Source: Vibrio sp. Isolate32 (GTDB lineage: Bacteria; Pseudomonadota; Gammaproteobacteria; Enterobacterales; Vibrionaceae). From it: DNA of 64,000 nt. A model generated the notes under the pieces. It was not told the origin of the DNA. It did not search any database and saw nothing but the letters and a program-made list of their open reading frames with translations. The DNA is taken from the NCBI RefSeq assembly GCF_022397955.1, contig NZ_JAKEUQ010000005.1:22248-86247 (forward strand). Direction: 5' to 3'. How positions within the stretch are numbered: position 1 is the stretch's first letter; the number at the start of each line of letters is the position of its first letter. Below, one piece after another: positions 8,585-19,450 of this stretch. The translations under genes and the position numbers were made by a program.

Positions 8585-9826
8585 TTGAGTGAAAAAATAC
8601 TAGTAGTAGAGGACAGTCGCGCATTCAGAAACTACCTTTACCAGCAATTTAAAAACGATGGCTATGAAGTTGCGCTCGCAGAATCGGTGGCTGAAGCCAA
8701 AGCTATCTTAGAGCAAGAGACAGACTTCTTGTGTGCCGTACTCGACTATTGCCTACCTGACGGCCAAGATGGCGAGATCATTGATTTGGTGCTCGGCTAT
8801 CAGCAAAAGATCATCGTACTTACCGGCATGTTCAACAACACCCTACGAGAACAAGTACTGGCTAAAGGTGTGTTGGATTACATCCTAAAAGACAGCATGT
8901 CATCGGTTAGTTACTTACTACCGCTTGTAAAACGAATCTCGAATAACCGACACCATAAAGCTCTGGTTGTTGACGATTCTGCAGTGGTTCGTCGATATGT
9001 CGTTCAACTTCTTGAACACCAATATATTCAAACCGTTCAGGCAGAAGATGGAGAGCAAGCGCTCGCACTTCTGAAAAACGATCCTGATATCACTGTTGTG
9101 GTCACTGACCACGATATGCCAAACAAAGACGGTATCGCGATGACCCGCGATATTCGAGTGCACCACGACCGAAACCAACTCGCTATCCTTGGCCTATCAG
9201 GCAGCGATGACCGTACCATGACCGCTCGCTTCCTGAAAGCTGGTGCCAATGACTTCCTCTATAAGCCCTTTAATCAAGAAGAGTTCTTCTGTCGAATTCA
9301 TCAACTCCTCGATATGAAAGAAGCGACGAGTGAGCTGTTTCGCCATGCTAACGAGGATGCCCTTACGGGCCTATGGAACCGTCGTTATCTCTTTAACCAG
9401 ACGAGCAAGGGTTGTGAAGAACGCAATATTGCAATGATGGATATCGACTTCTTTAAAAAAGTGAACGATACCTATGGTCACGATGGTGGTGATGCGGTGT
9501 TGATTGAAGTTGGAAAAATTATCAAGCAACACTTTAAAGATGACTTACCCGTTCGTTTTGGCGGAGAAGAGTTTTGCATTCAATCTTGCGGCCCATTTGA
9601 ACAGTTTGTGGAAGCGTTGGAATCCATGAGAGACGCAATTGAAAGTCACCAAGTGATGCATGATTCACAAATCATTAAAGTAACCATGAGCATTGGGGTA
9701 ACTGATCAAGTGGGCTCTTTAGATGAACAGATAAAAGCCGCCGACGAACTGCTTTATACCGCTAAAGAACAAGGTCGAAACCAGCTAGTGTGCGCTCGCA
9801 ATAATCTTCAGTTAGTTAACGAGTAG
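8585..9826 (+). CDS. Response regulator with diguanylate cyclase output (REC-REC-GGDEF)
   Basis: A 413-residue cytoplasmic signalling protein. REC1 (about 1-120) has acidic residues in VVEDS and a phospho-acceptor candidate in VLDYCLPDG. REC2 (about 122-245) has VVDDS, TDHDMPNKDG and LYKPF. The GGDEF domain (about 255-405) has the active-site signature RFGGEEF, so it should make cyclic di-GMP from GTP. The inhibitory I-site, normally RxxD five residues before GGEEF, reads FKDD, so product inhibition by the usual route is probably lost. The start is TTG at 8585 with AGGGA upstream. No sensor kinase is adjacent, so its partner is unknown. Confidence 0.93.
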   Translation: MSEKILVVEDSRAFRNYLYQQFKNDGYEVALAESVAEAKAILEQETDFLCAVLDYCLPDGQDGEIIDLVLGYQQKIIVLTGMFNNTLREQVLAKGVLDYILKDSMSSVSYLLPLVKRISNNRHHKALVVDDSAVVRRYVVQLLEHQYIQTVQAEDGEQALALLKNDPDITVVVTDHDMPNKDGIAMTRDIRVHHDRNQLAILGLSGSDDRTMTARFLKAGANDFLYKPFNQEEFFCRIHQLLDMKEATSELFRHANEDALTGLWNRRYLFNQTSKGCEERNIAMMDIDFFKKVNDTYGHDGGDAVLIEVGKIIKQHFKDDLPVRFGGEEFCIQSCGPFEQFVEALESMRDAIESHQVMHDSQIIKVTMSIGVTDQVGSLDEQIKAADELLYTAKEQGRNQLVCARNNLQLVNE

Positions 9827-9866
9827 CTGAACCTTTCTAAGCATGAATCCAATTAGCGTAAAACAA

Positions 9867-9896
9867 AAAAGCCCAAGACATATGCTTTGGGCTTTT
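9867..9896. terminator. Bidirectional terminator between the GGDEF gene and nqrM
   Basis: A 10-bp stem (AAAAGCCCAA / TTGGGCTTTT) with a 10-nt loop between convergent genes. The A and T tracts serve both strands. Confidence 0.85.
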
Positions 9897-9937
9897 GTTC
9901 TTGGAGAGCTTATTTCGCTCCCAATCAGTATCGCTGA

Positions 9938-10192
9938 TTAAGCAATACGATCTTTATTCCAAGCGGCTTCTTTTTGCTGACGCTCAGCCAGCTTCTCTTC
10001 ACGGTAAGCTTCACGTGCTTCACGCTTCTTACGCGCGTCACAAGGTTCAGGACAGTTACATACTTTATCAATACCAACAGCCCCTAAGCCACCACAGCTA
10101 CCTTTCACAACTTTCTTTTGGATAATGTAGCCAATTGACATCGCTGCGATTACTGCAAGAAAAACACCAAATGTAATCAGAAATGTATTCAT
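9938..10192 (-). CDS. nqrM: Na+-NQR maturation factor NqrM
   Basis: A small membrane-anchored protein needed for assembly of Na+-NQR, thought to help deliver iron to the NqrD/NqrE centre. It has one N-terminal transmembrane helix (about residues 3-24), then four cysteines, Cys33, Cys45, Cys47 and Cys51, in GSCGGLG and VCNCPEPC, then a charged helical tail. Its position directly after apbE and the nqr operon is diagnostic. It is separated from apbE by 16 nt and is probably co-transcribed with it. Confidence 0.93.
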   Translation of the reverse strand: MNTFLITFGVFLAVIAAMSIGYIIQKKVVKGSCGGLGAVGIDKVCNCPEPCDARKKREAREAYREEKLAERQQKEAAWNKDRIA

Positions 10193-10208
10193 AATTATCT
10201 CGCTTACC

Positions 10209-11213
10209 TTATTTACCTAAGTATGGCTTAAATGCTTCAGAAGCAATTTCTTTAAAGCCATCTGCTGTTTTTACCACCATGAACACTGGGATGTTATGTT
10301 GGTTTGCGACTTCCATTCCTTTTTCCTCACCTAAGACCATAAGGCCCGTAGATAAGCCGTCTGCAGTCATTGAAGACGGGTTTAAAACAGTCACAGAAAC
10401 CACTTTATGATGAAGAGGCTTTCCTGTTTCTGGGTTGATGATGTGTGAGTAACGAACACCATCATGCTCAAAATAGTTGCGGTAGTCACCAGACGTTGCG
10501 ACCGCCATATCACCAGGTTCGATGATCTCTTGAATGTTGCGCTCGTCAACACTTGGCTTCTCAATGGCAATACGCCAGCCTACACTTTCACGGTTAAGGC
10601 CCTTCAAGCGGATCTCACCGCCTACCTCTACCATGTAGTTATGAATGCCAATTGAATCAAGGTAATCAGCAACAACATCAACGCCCCAACCTTTTGCAAT
10701 GGTTGACAGGTCGACATACAAATTAGGCAGGTCTTTAGTTAGCTTGTTGCCTTCAACGCTCAAGTGGTGAATACCAACCTTAGCTTTACGAGCAGCAAGC
10801 TCTTCATCTGATGGAACCACTTCCGGACGAGCTTCAGGACCAAACCCCCACAGATTAACTAATGGACCAACCGTAACATCTAACGCACCTTCAGTAAGAC
10901 CGTTCAAACGAATCGCTTCTTTCACAACGATTGCCGTTTGTTCAGAGACTTCGAATGCGTCTGCACCTTTATGTTGGTTAAAACGGCTCAGCTCTGAGTC
11001 TTCACGGTAAGTCGACATTTGATCATTCACTTCTTCAAGTAGACGATCGATCTCAGTATGAACTTCATTAGACTCAGGAAATTCATCACCATTGATGTAT
11101 TTAATATTGTAACTCGTGCCCATTGTTGGGCCACTTAAATGCACTTGCTCTCTTGCCTGCTCACAGCCCGCAAGAAAAATCAAAGAAGTTAATGCAACAA
11201 GCCAAATTCTCAC
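10209..11213 (-). CDS. apbE: FAD:protein FMN transferase ApbE (lipoprotein)
   Basis: Attaches FMN covalently through a phosphoester bond to threonines of NqrB and NqrC, using FAD as donor. It acts on the periplasmic side. The N terminus is a lipoprotein signal with lipobox LAGC. The body has the ApbE blocks MGTSYNIKY, DLSTIAKGWGVD, VEVGGEIRLKG and YSHIINPETGKPL. The frame runs 55 codons further upstream, but GTG at 11213 preceded by AGGAG at 7-nt spacing, directly before the signal peptide, is clearly the start (334 residues). It has its own leader after the nqrF terminator. Confidence 0.95.
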   Translation of the reverse strand: MRIWLVALTSLIFLAGCEQAREQVHLSGPTMGTSYNIKYINGDEFPESNEVHTEIDRLLEEVNDQMSTYREDSELSRFNQHKGADAFEVSEQTAIVVKEAIRLNGLTEGALDVTVGPLVNLWGFGPEARPEVVPSDEELAARKAKVGIHHLSVEGNKLTKDLPNLYVDLSTIAKGWGVDVVADYLDSIGIHNYMVEVGGEIRLKGLNRESVGWRIAIEKPSVDERNIQEIIEPGDMAVATSGDYRNYFEHDGVRYSHIINPETGKPLHHKVVSVTVLNPSSMTADGLSTGLMVLGEEKGMEVANQHNIPVFMVVKTADGFKEIASEAFKPYLGK

Positions 11214-11340
11214 TTGCTTACTCCTGTCTAATGTTAAGGATTTATATAAGGAAAAATAAGAGTAAAAAATAGGTATTTTGAATGCCTTACTCTTTCTTAT
11301 ATAAGCCAGTATGTTGTCAAAAATAGTCTTAGAAAAACAA

Positions 11341-11366
11341 ATGGCTGACTCGCGAGAGTCAGCCAT
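11341..11366 (-). terminator. Intrinsic terminator after nqrF
   Basis: An 11-bp perfect stem (ATGGCTGACTC and its complement) with a 4-nt loop. On the minus strand it is followed by TTTGTTTTTC. It starts about 20 nt past the nqrF stop, so apbE-nqrM depend on read-through or on their own promoter in 11214-11340. Confidence 0.85.
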
Positions 11367-11387
11367 AATATCAATCACTTAAGTGGA

Positions 11388-12614
11388 TTAACCACCGAAG
11401 TCATCTAGTAGGATATTTTCATCTTCTACACCAAGGTCTTTCAGCATGCCGATAACAGCCGCGTTCATCATTGGTGGACCACACATGTAGTACTCACAGT
11501 CTTCAGGAGCTTCGTGATCCTTCAGGTAGTTTTCGTACAATACGTTGTGGATGAAACCTGTGTAACCATCCCAGTTGTCCTCAGGTTGAGGATCAGACAG
11601 TGCACAGTGCCACACAAAGTTCTCGTTTGCAGCCGCTAGGCCATCGAAATCTTCAATGTAGAACATCTCACGCTTAGAACGTGCACCGTACCAGTAAGAC
11701 ATCTTACGAGTAGACTTAAGACGCTTAAGTTGGTCGAAGATATGTGAACGCATTGGCGCCATACCTGCACCACCACCGATGAATACCATTTCATTGTCTG
11801 TGTCTTTAGCAAAGAACTCACCAAATGGACCAGAAATAGTACATTTGTCGCCTTCTTTAAGAGACCAGATGTATGAAGACATCACACCAGGAGCTACGTC
11901 AGGGTTGTTTGGCGGCGGAGTTGCGATACGCACGTTAAGCTTGATGATGCCTTTCTCTTCTGGGTATGAAGCCATAGAGTAAGCACGGATCGAATGCTCT
12001 TTAACGATAGACTCGTAACGGAACAAGTTGAACTTATCCCAGTCACCACGGTATTCCTCAGGAATATCGTAATCTGCGTATTTCACGTGATGTGGTTCAG
12101 CTTCAATCTGAATGTAACCACCCGCGCGGAACGGTACTTCTTCACCTTCAGGGATTGCTAGAGCAAGTTCTTTGATGAAAGTAGCTTCGTTGTTATTCGA
12201 GATAACAGTACATTCCCACTTTTTAACACCAAAGATATCTTCGTCTAGTTCAATCTCCATGTCAGTTTTCATAGCAACTTGACATGCAAGACGTTCGCCT
12301 TCGCGAGCTTCGCCTTTAGTGATGTGGTCAAGTTCAGTTGGTAGGATGTCGCCACCACCAGACTTAACTTTTACACGACACTGACCACAAGAGCCACCGC
12401 CACCACAAGCAGAAGATACGAAGATACCAGCGCCAGCTAGGGCACCAAGTAGCTTGCTACCAGGTTGAGTAACGATCGCCTTTTCAGGGTCGCCGTTTAC
12501 TGAAATAGTGATGTCACCTGATGGTACCAGCTTAGACTTAGCGAAAAGAATCACTAGTACTAGAGCCAATACAATAATGGTAAACATCGCTACGCCAAGA
12601 ATAATGCTTTGCAT
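11388..12614 (-). CDS. nqrF: Na+-NQR subunit F (NADH dehydrogenase, FAD and 2Fe-2S)
   Basis: Electron entry subunit of Na+-NQR: it oxidises NADH and passes electrons through FAD to a 2Fe-2S centre. An N-terminal transmembrane helix (about 3-25) anchors it. The ferredoxin domain has Cys70, Cys76, Cys79 and Cys111, the positions known for V. cholerae NqrF. The FAD site contains RAYSMAS, and the NADH site contains [11 protein letters not shown]. Length (408) matches the family. It is the last gene of the nqr operon, 29 nt after nqrE, and is followed by a terminator. Confidence 0.98.
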   Translation of the reverse strand: MQSIILGVAMFTIIVLALVLVILFAKSKLVPSGDITISVNGDPEKAIVTQPGSKLLGALAGAGIFVSSACGGGGSCGQCRVKVKSGGGDILPTELDHITKGEAREGERLACQVAMKTDMEIELDEDIFGVKKWECTVISNNNEATFIKELALAIPEGEEVPFRAGGYIQIEAEPHHVKYADYDIPEEYRGDWDKFNLFRYESIVKEHSIRAYSMASYPEEKGIIKLNVRIATPPPNNPDVAPGVMSSYIWSLKEGDKCTISGPFGEFFAKDTDNEMVFIGGGAGMAPMRSHIFDQLKRLKSTRKMSYWYGARSKREMFYIEDFDGLAAANENFVWHCALSDPQPEDNWDGYTGFIHNVLYENYLKDHEAPEDCEYYMCGPPMMNAAVIGMLKDLGVEDENILLDDFGG

Positions 12615-12643
12615 TTGTTATTCCTTATTACTGGGTGCTTACC

Positions 12644-13240
12644 CTACAGTTGAACACCAGAGAAAGACATAAAGCCTAACGCCATCAGACCAACAGTAAT
12701 GAACGTGATACCAAGGCCACGTAGACCTGGAGGTACGTCAGAGTACTTCATCTTCTCACGGATACCCGCAAGAGCAACGATAGCTAACATCCAACCCACA
12801 CCAGAACCGAAGCCGTAAACAACAGATTCAGCAAAGTTGTAGTCACGAGTTACCATGAAAGATACACCACCAAAGATTGCACAGTTAACTGTGATCAGTG
12901 GAAGGAAGATACCTAGTGCGTTGTACAAAGGTGGGAAGAAACGGTCTAGAACCATCTCTAGGATTTGTACAAGTGCCGCGATAACACCGATGAATGCGAT
13001 GAAGTTAAGGAAACTTAAATCGACACCTTCAACAAGCGCGTTTTCTTTCAGAATGTTTGTGTAAACAAGGTTGTTCACAGGAACAGCGATTGTAAGTACT
13101 ACAACTACCGCAACACCAAGACCAAAAGAAGTTTTAACTTTCTTAGATACCGCTAGGAATGTACACATACCTAGGAAGAAAGAAAGCGCCATGTTTTCGA
13201 TGAAAATCGATTTAACTAGCAGACTAATATAATGTTCCAT
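12644..13240 (-). CDS. nqrE: Na+-NQR subunit E
   Basis: An integral membrane subunit with about six transmembrane helices. With NqrD it holds a buried iron centre; Cys26 and Cys120 are both present at the positions of the characterised Vibrio protein. It contributes to the electron path between the NqrF iron-sulfur cluster and the FMN of NqrC, coupled to Na+ translocation. It is paralogous to NqrD and to RnfA. It follows nqrD after 7 nt. Confidence 0.97.
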   Translation of the reverse strand: MEHYISLLVKSIFIENMALSFFLGMCTFLAVSKKVKTSFGLGVAVVVVLTIAVPVNNLVYTNILKENALVEGVDLSFLNFIAFIGVIAALVQILEMVLDRFFPPLYNALGIFLPLITVNCAIFGGVSFMVTRDYNFAESVVYGFGSGVGWMLAIVALAGIREKMKYSDVPPGLRGLGITFITVGLMALGFMSFSGVQL

Positions 13241-13247
13241 GACTACC

Positions 13248-13880
13248 TTACCCCTTCGCTTCTACTTGCTCTGGTTTGAACGTACGAATCGCCCAAATCA
13301 AGAAACCAATTAGGAAGAATGCAGAAGGTGCTAGAAGCATCAAGCCGTTTGGCTGATACCAACCACCGTTGCTCACTAGAGGTAGTACTTCCATACCAAA
13401 TAGTTTGCCAGAGCCTAGAAGCTCACGGAAGAAACCAACAGTGATAAGAACGAAACCGTAACCAAGACCGTTACCAAGACCATCGATTAGAGATGGGATT
13501 GGTGCAGACTTCATTGCGAATGCTTCAGCACGACCCATTACAATACAGTTAGTAATGATTAGGCCTACGAATACAGATAGCTGCTTAGAGATATCGTATA
13601 GGTATGCTTTAAGCACTTGGTCTACCACGATTACTAACGATGCGATAATTGCCATCTGAACGATGATACGCACACTGTTAGGAATGTGGTTACGGATCAA
13701 AGAAACGAAGAAGTTAGACAGAGCAGTAACGAACATTACCGCGATAGTCATAACAAATGCTGTTTCTAGCTTAGTGGTTACCGCAAGAGCAGAACACACA
13801 CCAAGAACCTGTAGCGCGATTGGGTTGTTGTCCAACACCGGCGCTAAGATGCTCTTTTTAATTTCTTTTGCACTAGACAT
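13248..13880 (-). CDS. nqrD: Na+-NQR subunit D
   Basis: An integral membrane subunit paired pseudo-symmetrically with NqrE. Cys29 and Cys112, which complete the intramembrane iron site, are present. It has about six hydrophobic segments and 210 residues, as usual. The ATG overlaps the nqrC stop by one base (TAATG), indicating translational coupling. Confidence 0.97.
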   Translation of the reverse strand: MSSAKEIKKSILAPVLDNNPIALQVLGVCSALAVTTKLETAFVMTIAVMFVTALSNFFVSLIRNHIPNSVRIIVQMAIIASLVIVVDQVLKAYLYDISKQLSVFVGLIITNCIVMGRAEAFAMKSAPIPSLIDGLGNGLGYGFVLITVGFFRELLGSGKLFGMEVLPLVSNGGWYQPNGLMLLAPSAFFLIGFLIWAIRTFKPEQVEAKG

Positions 13881-14647
13881 TAGTTCAGACCTCCGTCACG
13901 AACTTTTGCTAGGAACGGACCAAAGCCCATATCACCTAACCAGAAGTCAAATGTATGTTGAACACCAACGCTAGTCAGTGTCGCACCAGAAAGGCCATCT
14001 ACACCGTGCTCAGAACCTTGAGGAGCGCCACCTTTAACAACCTGAATAGCAGGTTTGTGGTTTTCGTCGAATAATTTCTTACCAACGAATTGAGCACGCC
14101 AAGTTGGGTTCTCAACTTCACCACCAAGTCCAGGAGTTTCACCTTGCTCGTAGTAAGTGATACCAGAAACTGTGTTGCCATCAGTTTCTACCGCAACGAA
14201 TGCGTACATCATTGACCATAGACCGTTACCGTGAACAGGGATGATAACTTTAGAAGTTTCAGCGCCATCTTTCACTAGGTATACAGTACCCGTGTTAGCA
14301 CGACGAAGGATCTTAGCGATGTCATCTTCAGCTGAAAGCTTGATTGACTGAGCTGGATCTTTTGCCGCTTTACGTTGGTCGTATGCAGCAGCATCGCCGT
14401 CAACGAAATCGCCAGTAGCGAAATCAACTAGACGAGGTTCAATGTTCTCTGCGTACAGTGCTGGAATATTACCCGCAAGTTCAATGCCTGCAACTTCAAG
14501 GATCTTAGTTTGCTGATCCAGAACCGCGTTAGCTTGTTGCTTAGGTTTAAGAACAACTGCAGCTGTTGAAACGATGATTGAGCACACTAAGCTCAATGCG
14601 ATAACAACAAACAGCGTCTTTTTAATGCTATCGTTATTACTTGCCAT
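13880..14647 (-). CDS. nqrC: Na+-NQR subunit C (covalent FMN)
   Basis: A subunit with one N-terminal membrane helix (about 11-33) and a large periplasmic domain that carries covalently bound FMN. The flavinylation motif SGATLT ends at Thr225, the exact residue modified in V. cholerae NqrC; ApbE, encoded downstream, is the enzyme. It overlaps nqrB by 11 nt and nqrD by 1 nt. Confidence 0.98.
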   Translation of the reverse strand: MASNNDSIKKTLFVVIALSLVCSIIVSTAAVVLKPKQQANAVLDQQTKILEVAGIELAGNIPALYAENIEPRLVDFATGDFVDGDAAAYDQRKAAKDPAQSIKLSAEDDIAKILRRANTGTVYLVKDGAETSKVIIPVHGNGLWSMMYAFVAVETDGNTVSGITYYEQGETPGLGGEVENPTWRAQFVGKKLFDENHKPAIQVVKGGAPQGSEHGVDGLSGATLTSVGVQHTFDFWLGDMGFGPFLAKVRDGGLN

Positions 14648-15881
14648 AGCGCGCTAGTCTCCGCTTAATGTTCTTCTCGATTACAACGTGGTCAAACAGA
14701 GGAGCAAATAGGTTTGCGAATAGAATCGCAAGCATCATGCCTTCTGGGTATGCAGGGTTAACTACACGAATCATTACACACATTGCGCCGATTAGGATGC
14801 CGTACCACCATTTACCACCGTTGGTAAATGACGCTGATACAGGGTCTGTTGCCATGAAGAACATACCAAATGCGAAGCCACCTAGAACTAGGTGCCAGTG
14901 CCAAGGCATGCTGAACATTGCATTCGTGTCAGAACCGATCACGTTAAACAATGTTGATACAGCAATCATACCGATCATAACACCAGCAATGATGCGCCAT
15001 GAAGCAATGCCCATGTATACAATCATTGCAGCACCGATCATAAGTGCAAGCGTTGATACTTCACCGATAGAACCTGGAATGTTACCAATGAAAGCGTCCA
15101 TCCAAGTGATTGCTTCACCAGATGTTACGTTCATTAGTGCGCTACCGCCGCCTTGAGCCCATTGGCTAAGAGCAGTTGCACCAGAGAAACCATCTGCAGC
15201 AGTCCAAACTACGTCACCTGAAATCTGTGCAGGGTATGCAAAGAAAAGGAACGCACGACCAGCAAGTGCAGGGTTTAGGAAGTTACGACCCGTACCACCG
15301 AAGATCTCTTTCGCAACCACAACACCAAAGGTAATACCTAGTGCCGCTTGCCATAGAGGAAGTGTTGGCGGAACGATAAGCGCGAACAGGATAGAAGTAA
15401 CAAAGAAACCTTCGTTTACTTCGTGCTTACGCACCATACAGAACAGTACTTCCCAGAAACCACCAACGATAAAGACCGTCGCGTAGATAGGTAAGAAGTA
15501 AGTCGCACCCAAGAGCATCTTACTGCCCCAACCAGCATCGGCTCCTAAGGAGGCTCCAAGCATTTCGGTTAGCCAGTAGTGCCAGTTACCATCAATGATA
15601 GAAACTAATTCTGCACCTGAGTACATGTGGTTTAGTGCTGCAATAGCTTGACCACCTGCGTTGTACATACCCCAGAACATTGCTGGGAATACCGCAAGCC
15701 AAACCATGATCATGATACGTTTTAAGTCAACGCTATCACGGACATGCGAGCTTTTCTTTGTAACTGTACCTGGTGTGTAGAAAAGTGTTGCTGCAGCTTC
15801 GTAAAGCGCAAACCACGTTTCGTGTTTACCACCTGGTTCAAAATGATGCTCGATGTCTTCAATAAACTTTTTAAGGCCCAT
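14637..15881 (-). CDS. nqrB: Na+-NQR subunit B (FMN and riboflavin)
   Basis: The largest membrane subunit, with about ten helices. It carries FMN on a threonine and riboflavin, and it forms the Na+ path and the quinone region. From the ATG at 15881 (preceded by GGAAGGG; 414 residues) the flavinylation motif SGATALS places the modified residue at Thr236, identical to the V. cholerae numbering and thus confirming this start over the longer frame to 15917. It begins 5 nt after the nqrA stop. Confidence 0.98.
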   Translation of the reverse strand: MGLKKFIEDIEHHFEPGGKHETWFALYEAAATLFYTPGTVTKKSSHVRDSVDLKRIMIMVWLAVFPAMFWGMYNAGGQAIAALNHMYSGAELVSIIDGNWHYWLTEMLGASLGADAGWGSKMLLGATYFLPIYATVFIVGGFWEVLFCMVRKHEVNEGFFVTSILFALIVPPTLPLWQAALGITFGVVVAKEIFGGTGRNFLNPALAGRAFLFFAYPAQISGDVVWTAADGFSGATALSQWAQGGGSALMNVTSGEAITWMDAFIGNIPGSIGEVSTLALMIGAAMIVYMGIASWRIIAGVMIGMIAVSTLFNVIGSDTNAMFSMPWHWHLVLGGFAFGMFFMATDPVSASFTNGGKWWYGILIGAMCVMIRVVNPAYPEGMMLAILFANLFAPLFDHVVIEKNIKRRLARYGK

Positions 15882-15886
15882 GAAAA

Positions 15887-17227
15887 TTACCCTTCCTTCA
15901 CAATTGTATCTAGGCATTCACGAAGTAACTGACCGTACTCGTACTTACCAGGACATACAAAGGTACACAGTGCTAAATCTTCTTCATCTAGCTCTAGCGC
16001 ACCAAGTGCTTGTGCACTATCAACGTCGCCAGCACATAGATCGCGAAGCAGCAAAGTAGGCTCCATATCTAATGGCATTACTTTCTCGTAGTTACCAATT
16101 GGAACCATAGAGCGATCACTACCGTTTGTAGTCGTTGTCATGTTGAACAACTGACCTTTAAACACGTGACCAAGGAATGAACGAGTAACAGAGAACTTGT
16201 TCTTACCAGGCATAGCCCAGCCGAATAGCTCTTTATCACGACCTTCACGAAGAACCGAAACCTGTTGATGGTAACGGCCAAGGTAAGCATGTGGACCTGA
16301 AGCGTGAACACCAGATAATACTGAACCTGAGATCAGGCGAACTTCACCTGGCATCAACTCGCTGTCCGTCAACTCTTCAAGGCTAGCACCAATTTGAGTA
16401 CGAACTAGGCGTGGGTTGTTCACTACTGGACCAGCCAGAGAAACAACACGCTCAGAGTAAATCTCACCAGTAAGGAAAAGCTTACCGAATGCGATAACGT
16501 CTTGGTAGTTAATGCTCCACGCTACATTTTGTGCATTTACCGGGTATAGGTAATGCATATGCGTGCCTGCAAGACCTGCAGGGTGTGGGCCATCAAAAAC
16601 ATGTTCTTCAACGTTAGACTGAGCTGAACGAGGTAAGCTAGTACCTTTTTTACAAACGTACACTTTACCGTTAGTCAGAGTTGAAAGAAGATCTAAACCA
16701 GCAACGAAAGCATCAGACTGCTCGTTAATGATTAATTCTGGCTCAGCTGCTAGCGGGTTTGTATCCATAGCAGTTACGAAAATAGCCTGAGTTTCAGAAT
16801 TAATTGCTGGAACCTTGCTGAACGGACGAGTTCGCAAAGCGGTCCATGCGCCAGACTCAACTAACTGATTTTTAACCGTTTCACGGTCAAGACTTGCTAG
16901 ATGGTTAGCTTCATAACTATTGAACGTGATCTGCTCATTGCCTGCTACTTCAATCACTACTGATTGAAGTACACGCTTAGCACCACGGTTAACTTCAATA
17001 ACTTTACCGCTTGCTGGAGAAGTAAATACAACACCTGGGTTCTTTTTATCTGCAAAAAGAACTTGGCCTTTCTTCACTTCATCACCAACGCGAGCATGCA
17101 TCGTAGGACGCATACCAACGTACTCTTCGCCAAGCAAGGCGACTTTAGTGATGGACTTACCATCATTAATCACCTGGGATGGAGTTCCTGCGATAGGAAG
17201 ATCCAAACCCTTCTTTATTGTAATCAT
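15887..17227 (-). CDS. nqrA: Na+-NQR subunit A
   Basis: A cytoplasmic-facing peripheral subunit implicated in ubiquinone interaction. It is the first gene of nqrABCDEF. The N terminus [14 protein letters not shown] is the conserved family start, so I place it at ATG 17227 (446 residues) rather than the in-frame GTG at 17239. C-terminal blocks such as [13 protein letters not shown] resemble RnfC-like folds. The Shine-Dalgarno sequence is weak. Regulation must come from the 520-bp upstream region. Confidence 0.98.
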   Translation of the reverse strand: MITIKKGLDLPIAGTPSQVINDGKSITKVALLGEEYVGMRPTMHARVGDEVKKGQVLFADKKNPGVVFTSPASGKVIEVNRGAKRVLQSVVIEVAGNEQITFNSYEANHLASLDRETVKNQLVESGAWTALRTRPFSKVPAINSETQAIFVTAMDTNPLAAEPELIINEQSDAFVAGLDLLSTLTNGKVYVCKKGTSLPRSAQSNVEEHVFDGPHPAGLAGTHMHYLYPVNAQNVAWSINYQDVIAFGKLFLTGEIYSERVVSLAGPVVNNPRLVRTQIGASLEELTDSELMPGEVRLISGSVLSGVHASGPHAYLGRYHQQVSVLREGRDKELFGWAMPGKNKFSVTRSFLGHVFKGQLFNMTTTTNGSDRSMVPIGNYEKVMPLDMEPTLLLRDLCAGDVDSAQALGALELDEEDLALCTFVCPGKYEYGQLLRECLDTIVKEG

Positions 17228-17706
17228 ACGCACTTGCACTACTTTATCGGGAAAAAGATTCTTTTAATTGCGTAAATTCAGGACGTTTAAAATCGCCCTT
17301 AGACACGACATTACAGTGTCCGGTTTTGGTAAATTTGAGATACCAAAATCGCAACATTATCTCAATAAAACTCTCACAAAAATCATGTGAGATTTATCAG
17401 GTGGCGTATTCTAGCATTTTTTGGCATCTTGATGCCATGACCAATAACTTGAATAGCACGTTTATTTGGTGAGAATTGAAGCGTATGGACTCTTAAATAT
17501 ATATAAATTTGACGAGCCGCACAGATAAATTGGCTTATGAAAGGTGTTTTAAACAAGAGATTAACACTCTGTCACAAACTTATATTTTATGAGTTATGTT
17601 GAAGCACTGTTAATAAAAACACTACTCATTGTAGGTATTTTTAGACATTTAATTTGCCATCAGTTTGAGTGATACAACGGCAAAAAACAGATAATTTGGG
17701 CGATAC
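17228..17706. other. Long leader/intergenic region upstream of nqrA
   Basis: About 480 bp without a credible gene. It holds an inverted repeat TCTCACA / TGTGAGA (17372-17392) and a GACAC / GTGTC repeat near 17302-17320. Both fall where the nqr promoter and 5' untranslated region should be. I cannot assign a regulator. Confidence 0.5.
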
Positions 17707-17740
17707 AAAAGGCGGCATAGCCACCTCTTTTTATATGTAT
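17707..17740 (-). terminator. Probable terminator of bolA
   Basis: On the minus strand a GGTGGC-TAT-GCCGCC hairpin (one G.U pair, extended by A-T pairs) is followed by TTTTG, immediately downstream of the bolA-like stop codon. Confidence 0.65.
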
Positions 17741-17748
17741 TAAATCTA

Positions 17749-18057
17749 TTACTTGCCCCCACCCATACACATTGGGCTGTCTGGCACGTTATCTAGCTGC
17801 TTCAACCATTCATCTTTTGTATAAGTGTGAATAGATAAAGCGTGAATATTGTTCGCTAGCTCTTCTGAAAGTGCTTTATTTACCGCTCGATGACGAGCAA
17901 TAAGACGCAAGCCTTCAAACGCATCGCTCACAACAATCACCTTAAAATGACTCTCAGAACCAGCCGGAACATTGTGCATATAGCTCTCATTAACCACATT
18001 CAAGTGACTTGGTGAAAACTCATTGTGCAATTTTGTTTCGATAACTTCTTGGATCAT
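17749..18057 (-). CDS. bolA: BolA-family protein
   Basis: A small (102-residue) alpha-beta protein of the BolA family, which partners monothiol glutaredoxins in [2Fe-2S] handling and also affects cell-shape and envelope gene expression. The family core is seen in [29 protein letters not shown], cut here into its [12 protein letters not shown] and RHRAVNKAL parts; the conserved His lies in RHRAVN. The tail MCMGGGK is Gly/Cys-containing. It diverges from rlmG. The same neighbourhood (bolA, yajG, ampG) exists in E. coli, supporting bolA rather than ibaG. Confidence 0.9.
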   Translation of the reverse strand: MIQEVIETKLHNEFSPSHLNVVNESYMHNVPAGSESHFKVIVVSDAFEGLRLIARHRAVNKALSEELANNIHALSIHTYTKDEWLKQLDNVPDSPMCMGGGK

Positions 18058-18231
18058 TGTGATTCCTTAATAACGGGTTGGCATTATCTGTGGGGTGAGT
18101 ATAAACCCTAACAAGGCTGCTGTCTGAGTATTTAATAACGAACAGCATAGGTTTAATCGAGTTTTCCCTATCTTGTTCAGCCCGCATTTGAGACAATATC
18201 TTTGTTATTTCTCACATAAGTATCCCAAGTA

Positions 18232-19383
18232 ATGAAAACTGAACTTACCCTTCACGATAGAACTTTGACCTTAAACCGTTTCCCTAAACGTTCAAATGAA
18301 ACGCTTCAAGCTTGGGATGCGGGCGACGAATACATTATTAACCATGTTGAAGAGATGAACCTTGAACCTGGCAAACACATTCTGATCTTAAACGACAGCT
18401 TTGGTGCCCTATCCGCTTGGTTCTCAAAAGATCACGATGTGACCATGATGAGCGACTCATTTATCTCTCATCGTGGCGGCCTGAAAAACTTACAACGTAA
18501 TCAGTGCAATCGCGTTAACTTTTTAAACACGATGGATGATATCCCTCACGGTATCGATCTTGTACTGATGCAACTACCAAAAACCAACCGCCATTTGGTG
18601 TGGCAACTGAGTCAATTGCGCCAAGCTTTGCCGGAAGGCTGCCAAGTGATCGGTGTCAACAAGGTAAAAGAGATTCACACATCAACACTGAATCTGTTTG
18701 AAAAGTACTTGGGTGAAACCAAAACATCACTGGCGAAGAAAAAGCACCGTTTGGTGTTCTCATCTCCAAACTGTCAACCTATTCACAAAGTTGAACCATT
18801 CGTTGAGTGGGACGTTGATGGTGAAGATATCCGCCTGAAAAATTTACCAAATGTTTACTCAGGGGAAGCACTCGATCAGGGCGCTCGCTATATGCTAGAG
18901 CATATCCCTCAAGATCCGGAATTACGTCATATCATCGATCTTGGTTGTGGTAACGGTGTACTGAGTGTTAAAGCTGGTCAACTGAATCCGCAAGCTCGTA
19001 TTACGTGTGTCGATGAAAGCTTTATGGCCGTAGAGTCAGCGCGCCAAAACGTAAAAGATAACCTTGGGGAAGAAGGCAACTTCCAGTTCATTGCTAACAA
19101 CTGTTTGGACGGTTTTAAGAAAAACAGCACATACCTAGTTTTGTGTAACCCTCCATTCCATCAACAACAAGCGATTACCGATCACATTGCATGGCAAATG
19201 TTCTGTGATGCAAAGCATGTTCTTAGCAATGGAGGCAAATTAATTGTTATTGGCAACCGACACCTCGGATACGATGTCAAACTAGCAAGATTATTTGGTG
19301 AAGCGAACGTTGAAACGCTTGAACTAAACCAAAAATTTGAGATATTACAAGCAACAAGAGAACCTGCTAATTTTAACAAATAG
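18232..19383 (+). CDS. rlmG: 23S rRNA (guanine-N2) methyltransferase RlmG
   Basis: A predicted SAM-dependent enzyme that methylates a guanine (G1835 in E. coli) of 23S rRNA. The 383 residues have the tandem architecture of RsmC/RlmG: a degenerate N-terminal methyltransferase-like domain (about 1-190) and an active C-terminal one (about 200-383). The latter has motif I DLGCGNGVLS and the catalytic NPPFHQQ. The NPPFHQQ form and the length favour RlmG over RsmC. The ATG has only a weak ribosome site. It diverges from bolA. Confidence 0.9.
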   Translation: MKTELTLHDRTLTLNRFPKRSNETLQAWDAGDEYIINHVEEMNLEPGKHILILNDSFGALSAWFSKDHDVTMMSDSFISHRGGLKNLQRNQCNRVNFLNTMDDIPHGIDLVLMQLPKTNRHLVWQLSQLRQALPEGCQVIGVNKVKEIHTSTLNLFEKYLGETKTSLAKKKHRLVFSSPNCQPIHKVEPFVEWDVDGEDIRLKNLPNVYSGEALDQGARYMLEHIPQDPELRHIIDLGCGNGVLSVKAGQLNPQARITCVDESFMAVESARQNVKDNLGEEGNFQFIANNCLDGFKKNSTYLVLCNPPFHQQQAITDHIAWQMFCDAKHVLSNGGKLIVIGNRHLGYDVKLARLFGEANVETLELNQKFEILQATREPANFNK

Positions 19384-19450
19384 GCAGTAGACTGCTTTAT
19401 AAGAATTTAAAATACCGAGCTTCTGGTGTGAATTTAGAAAGGATAACGGA

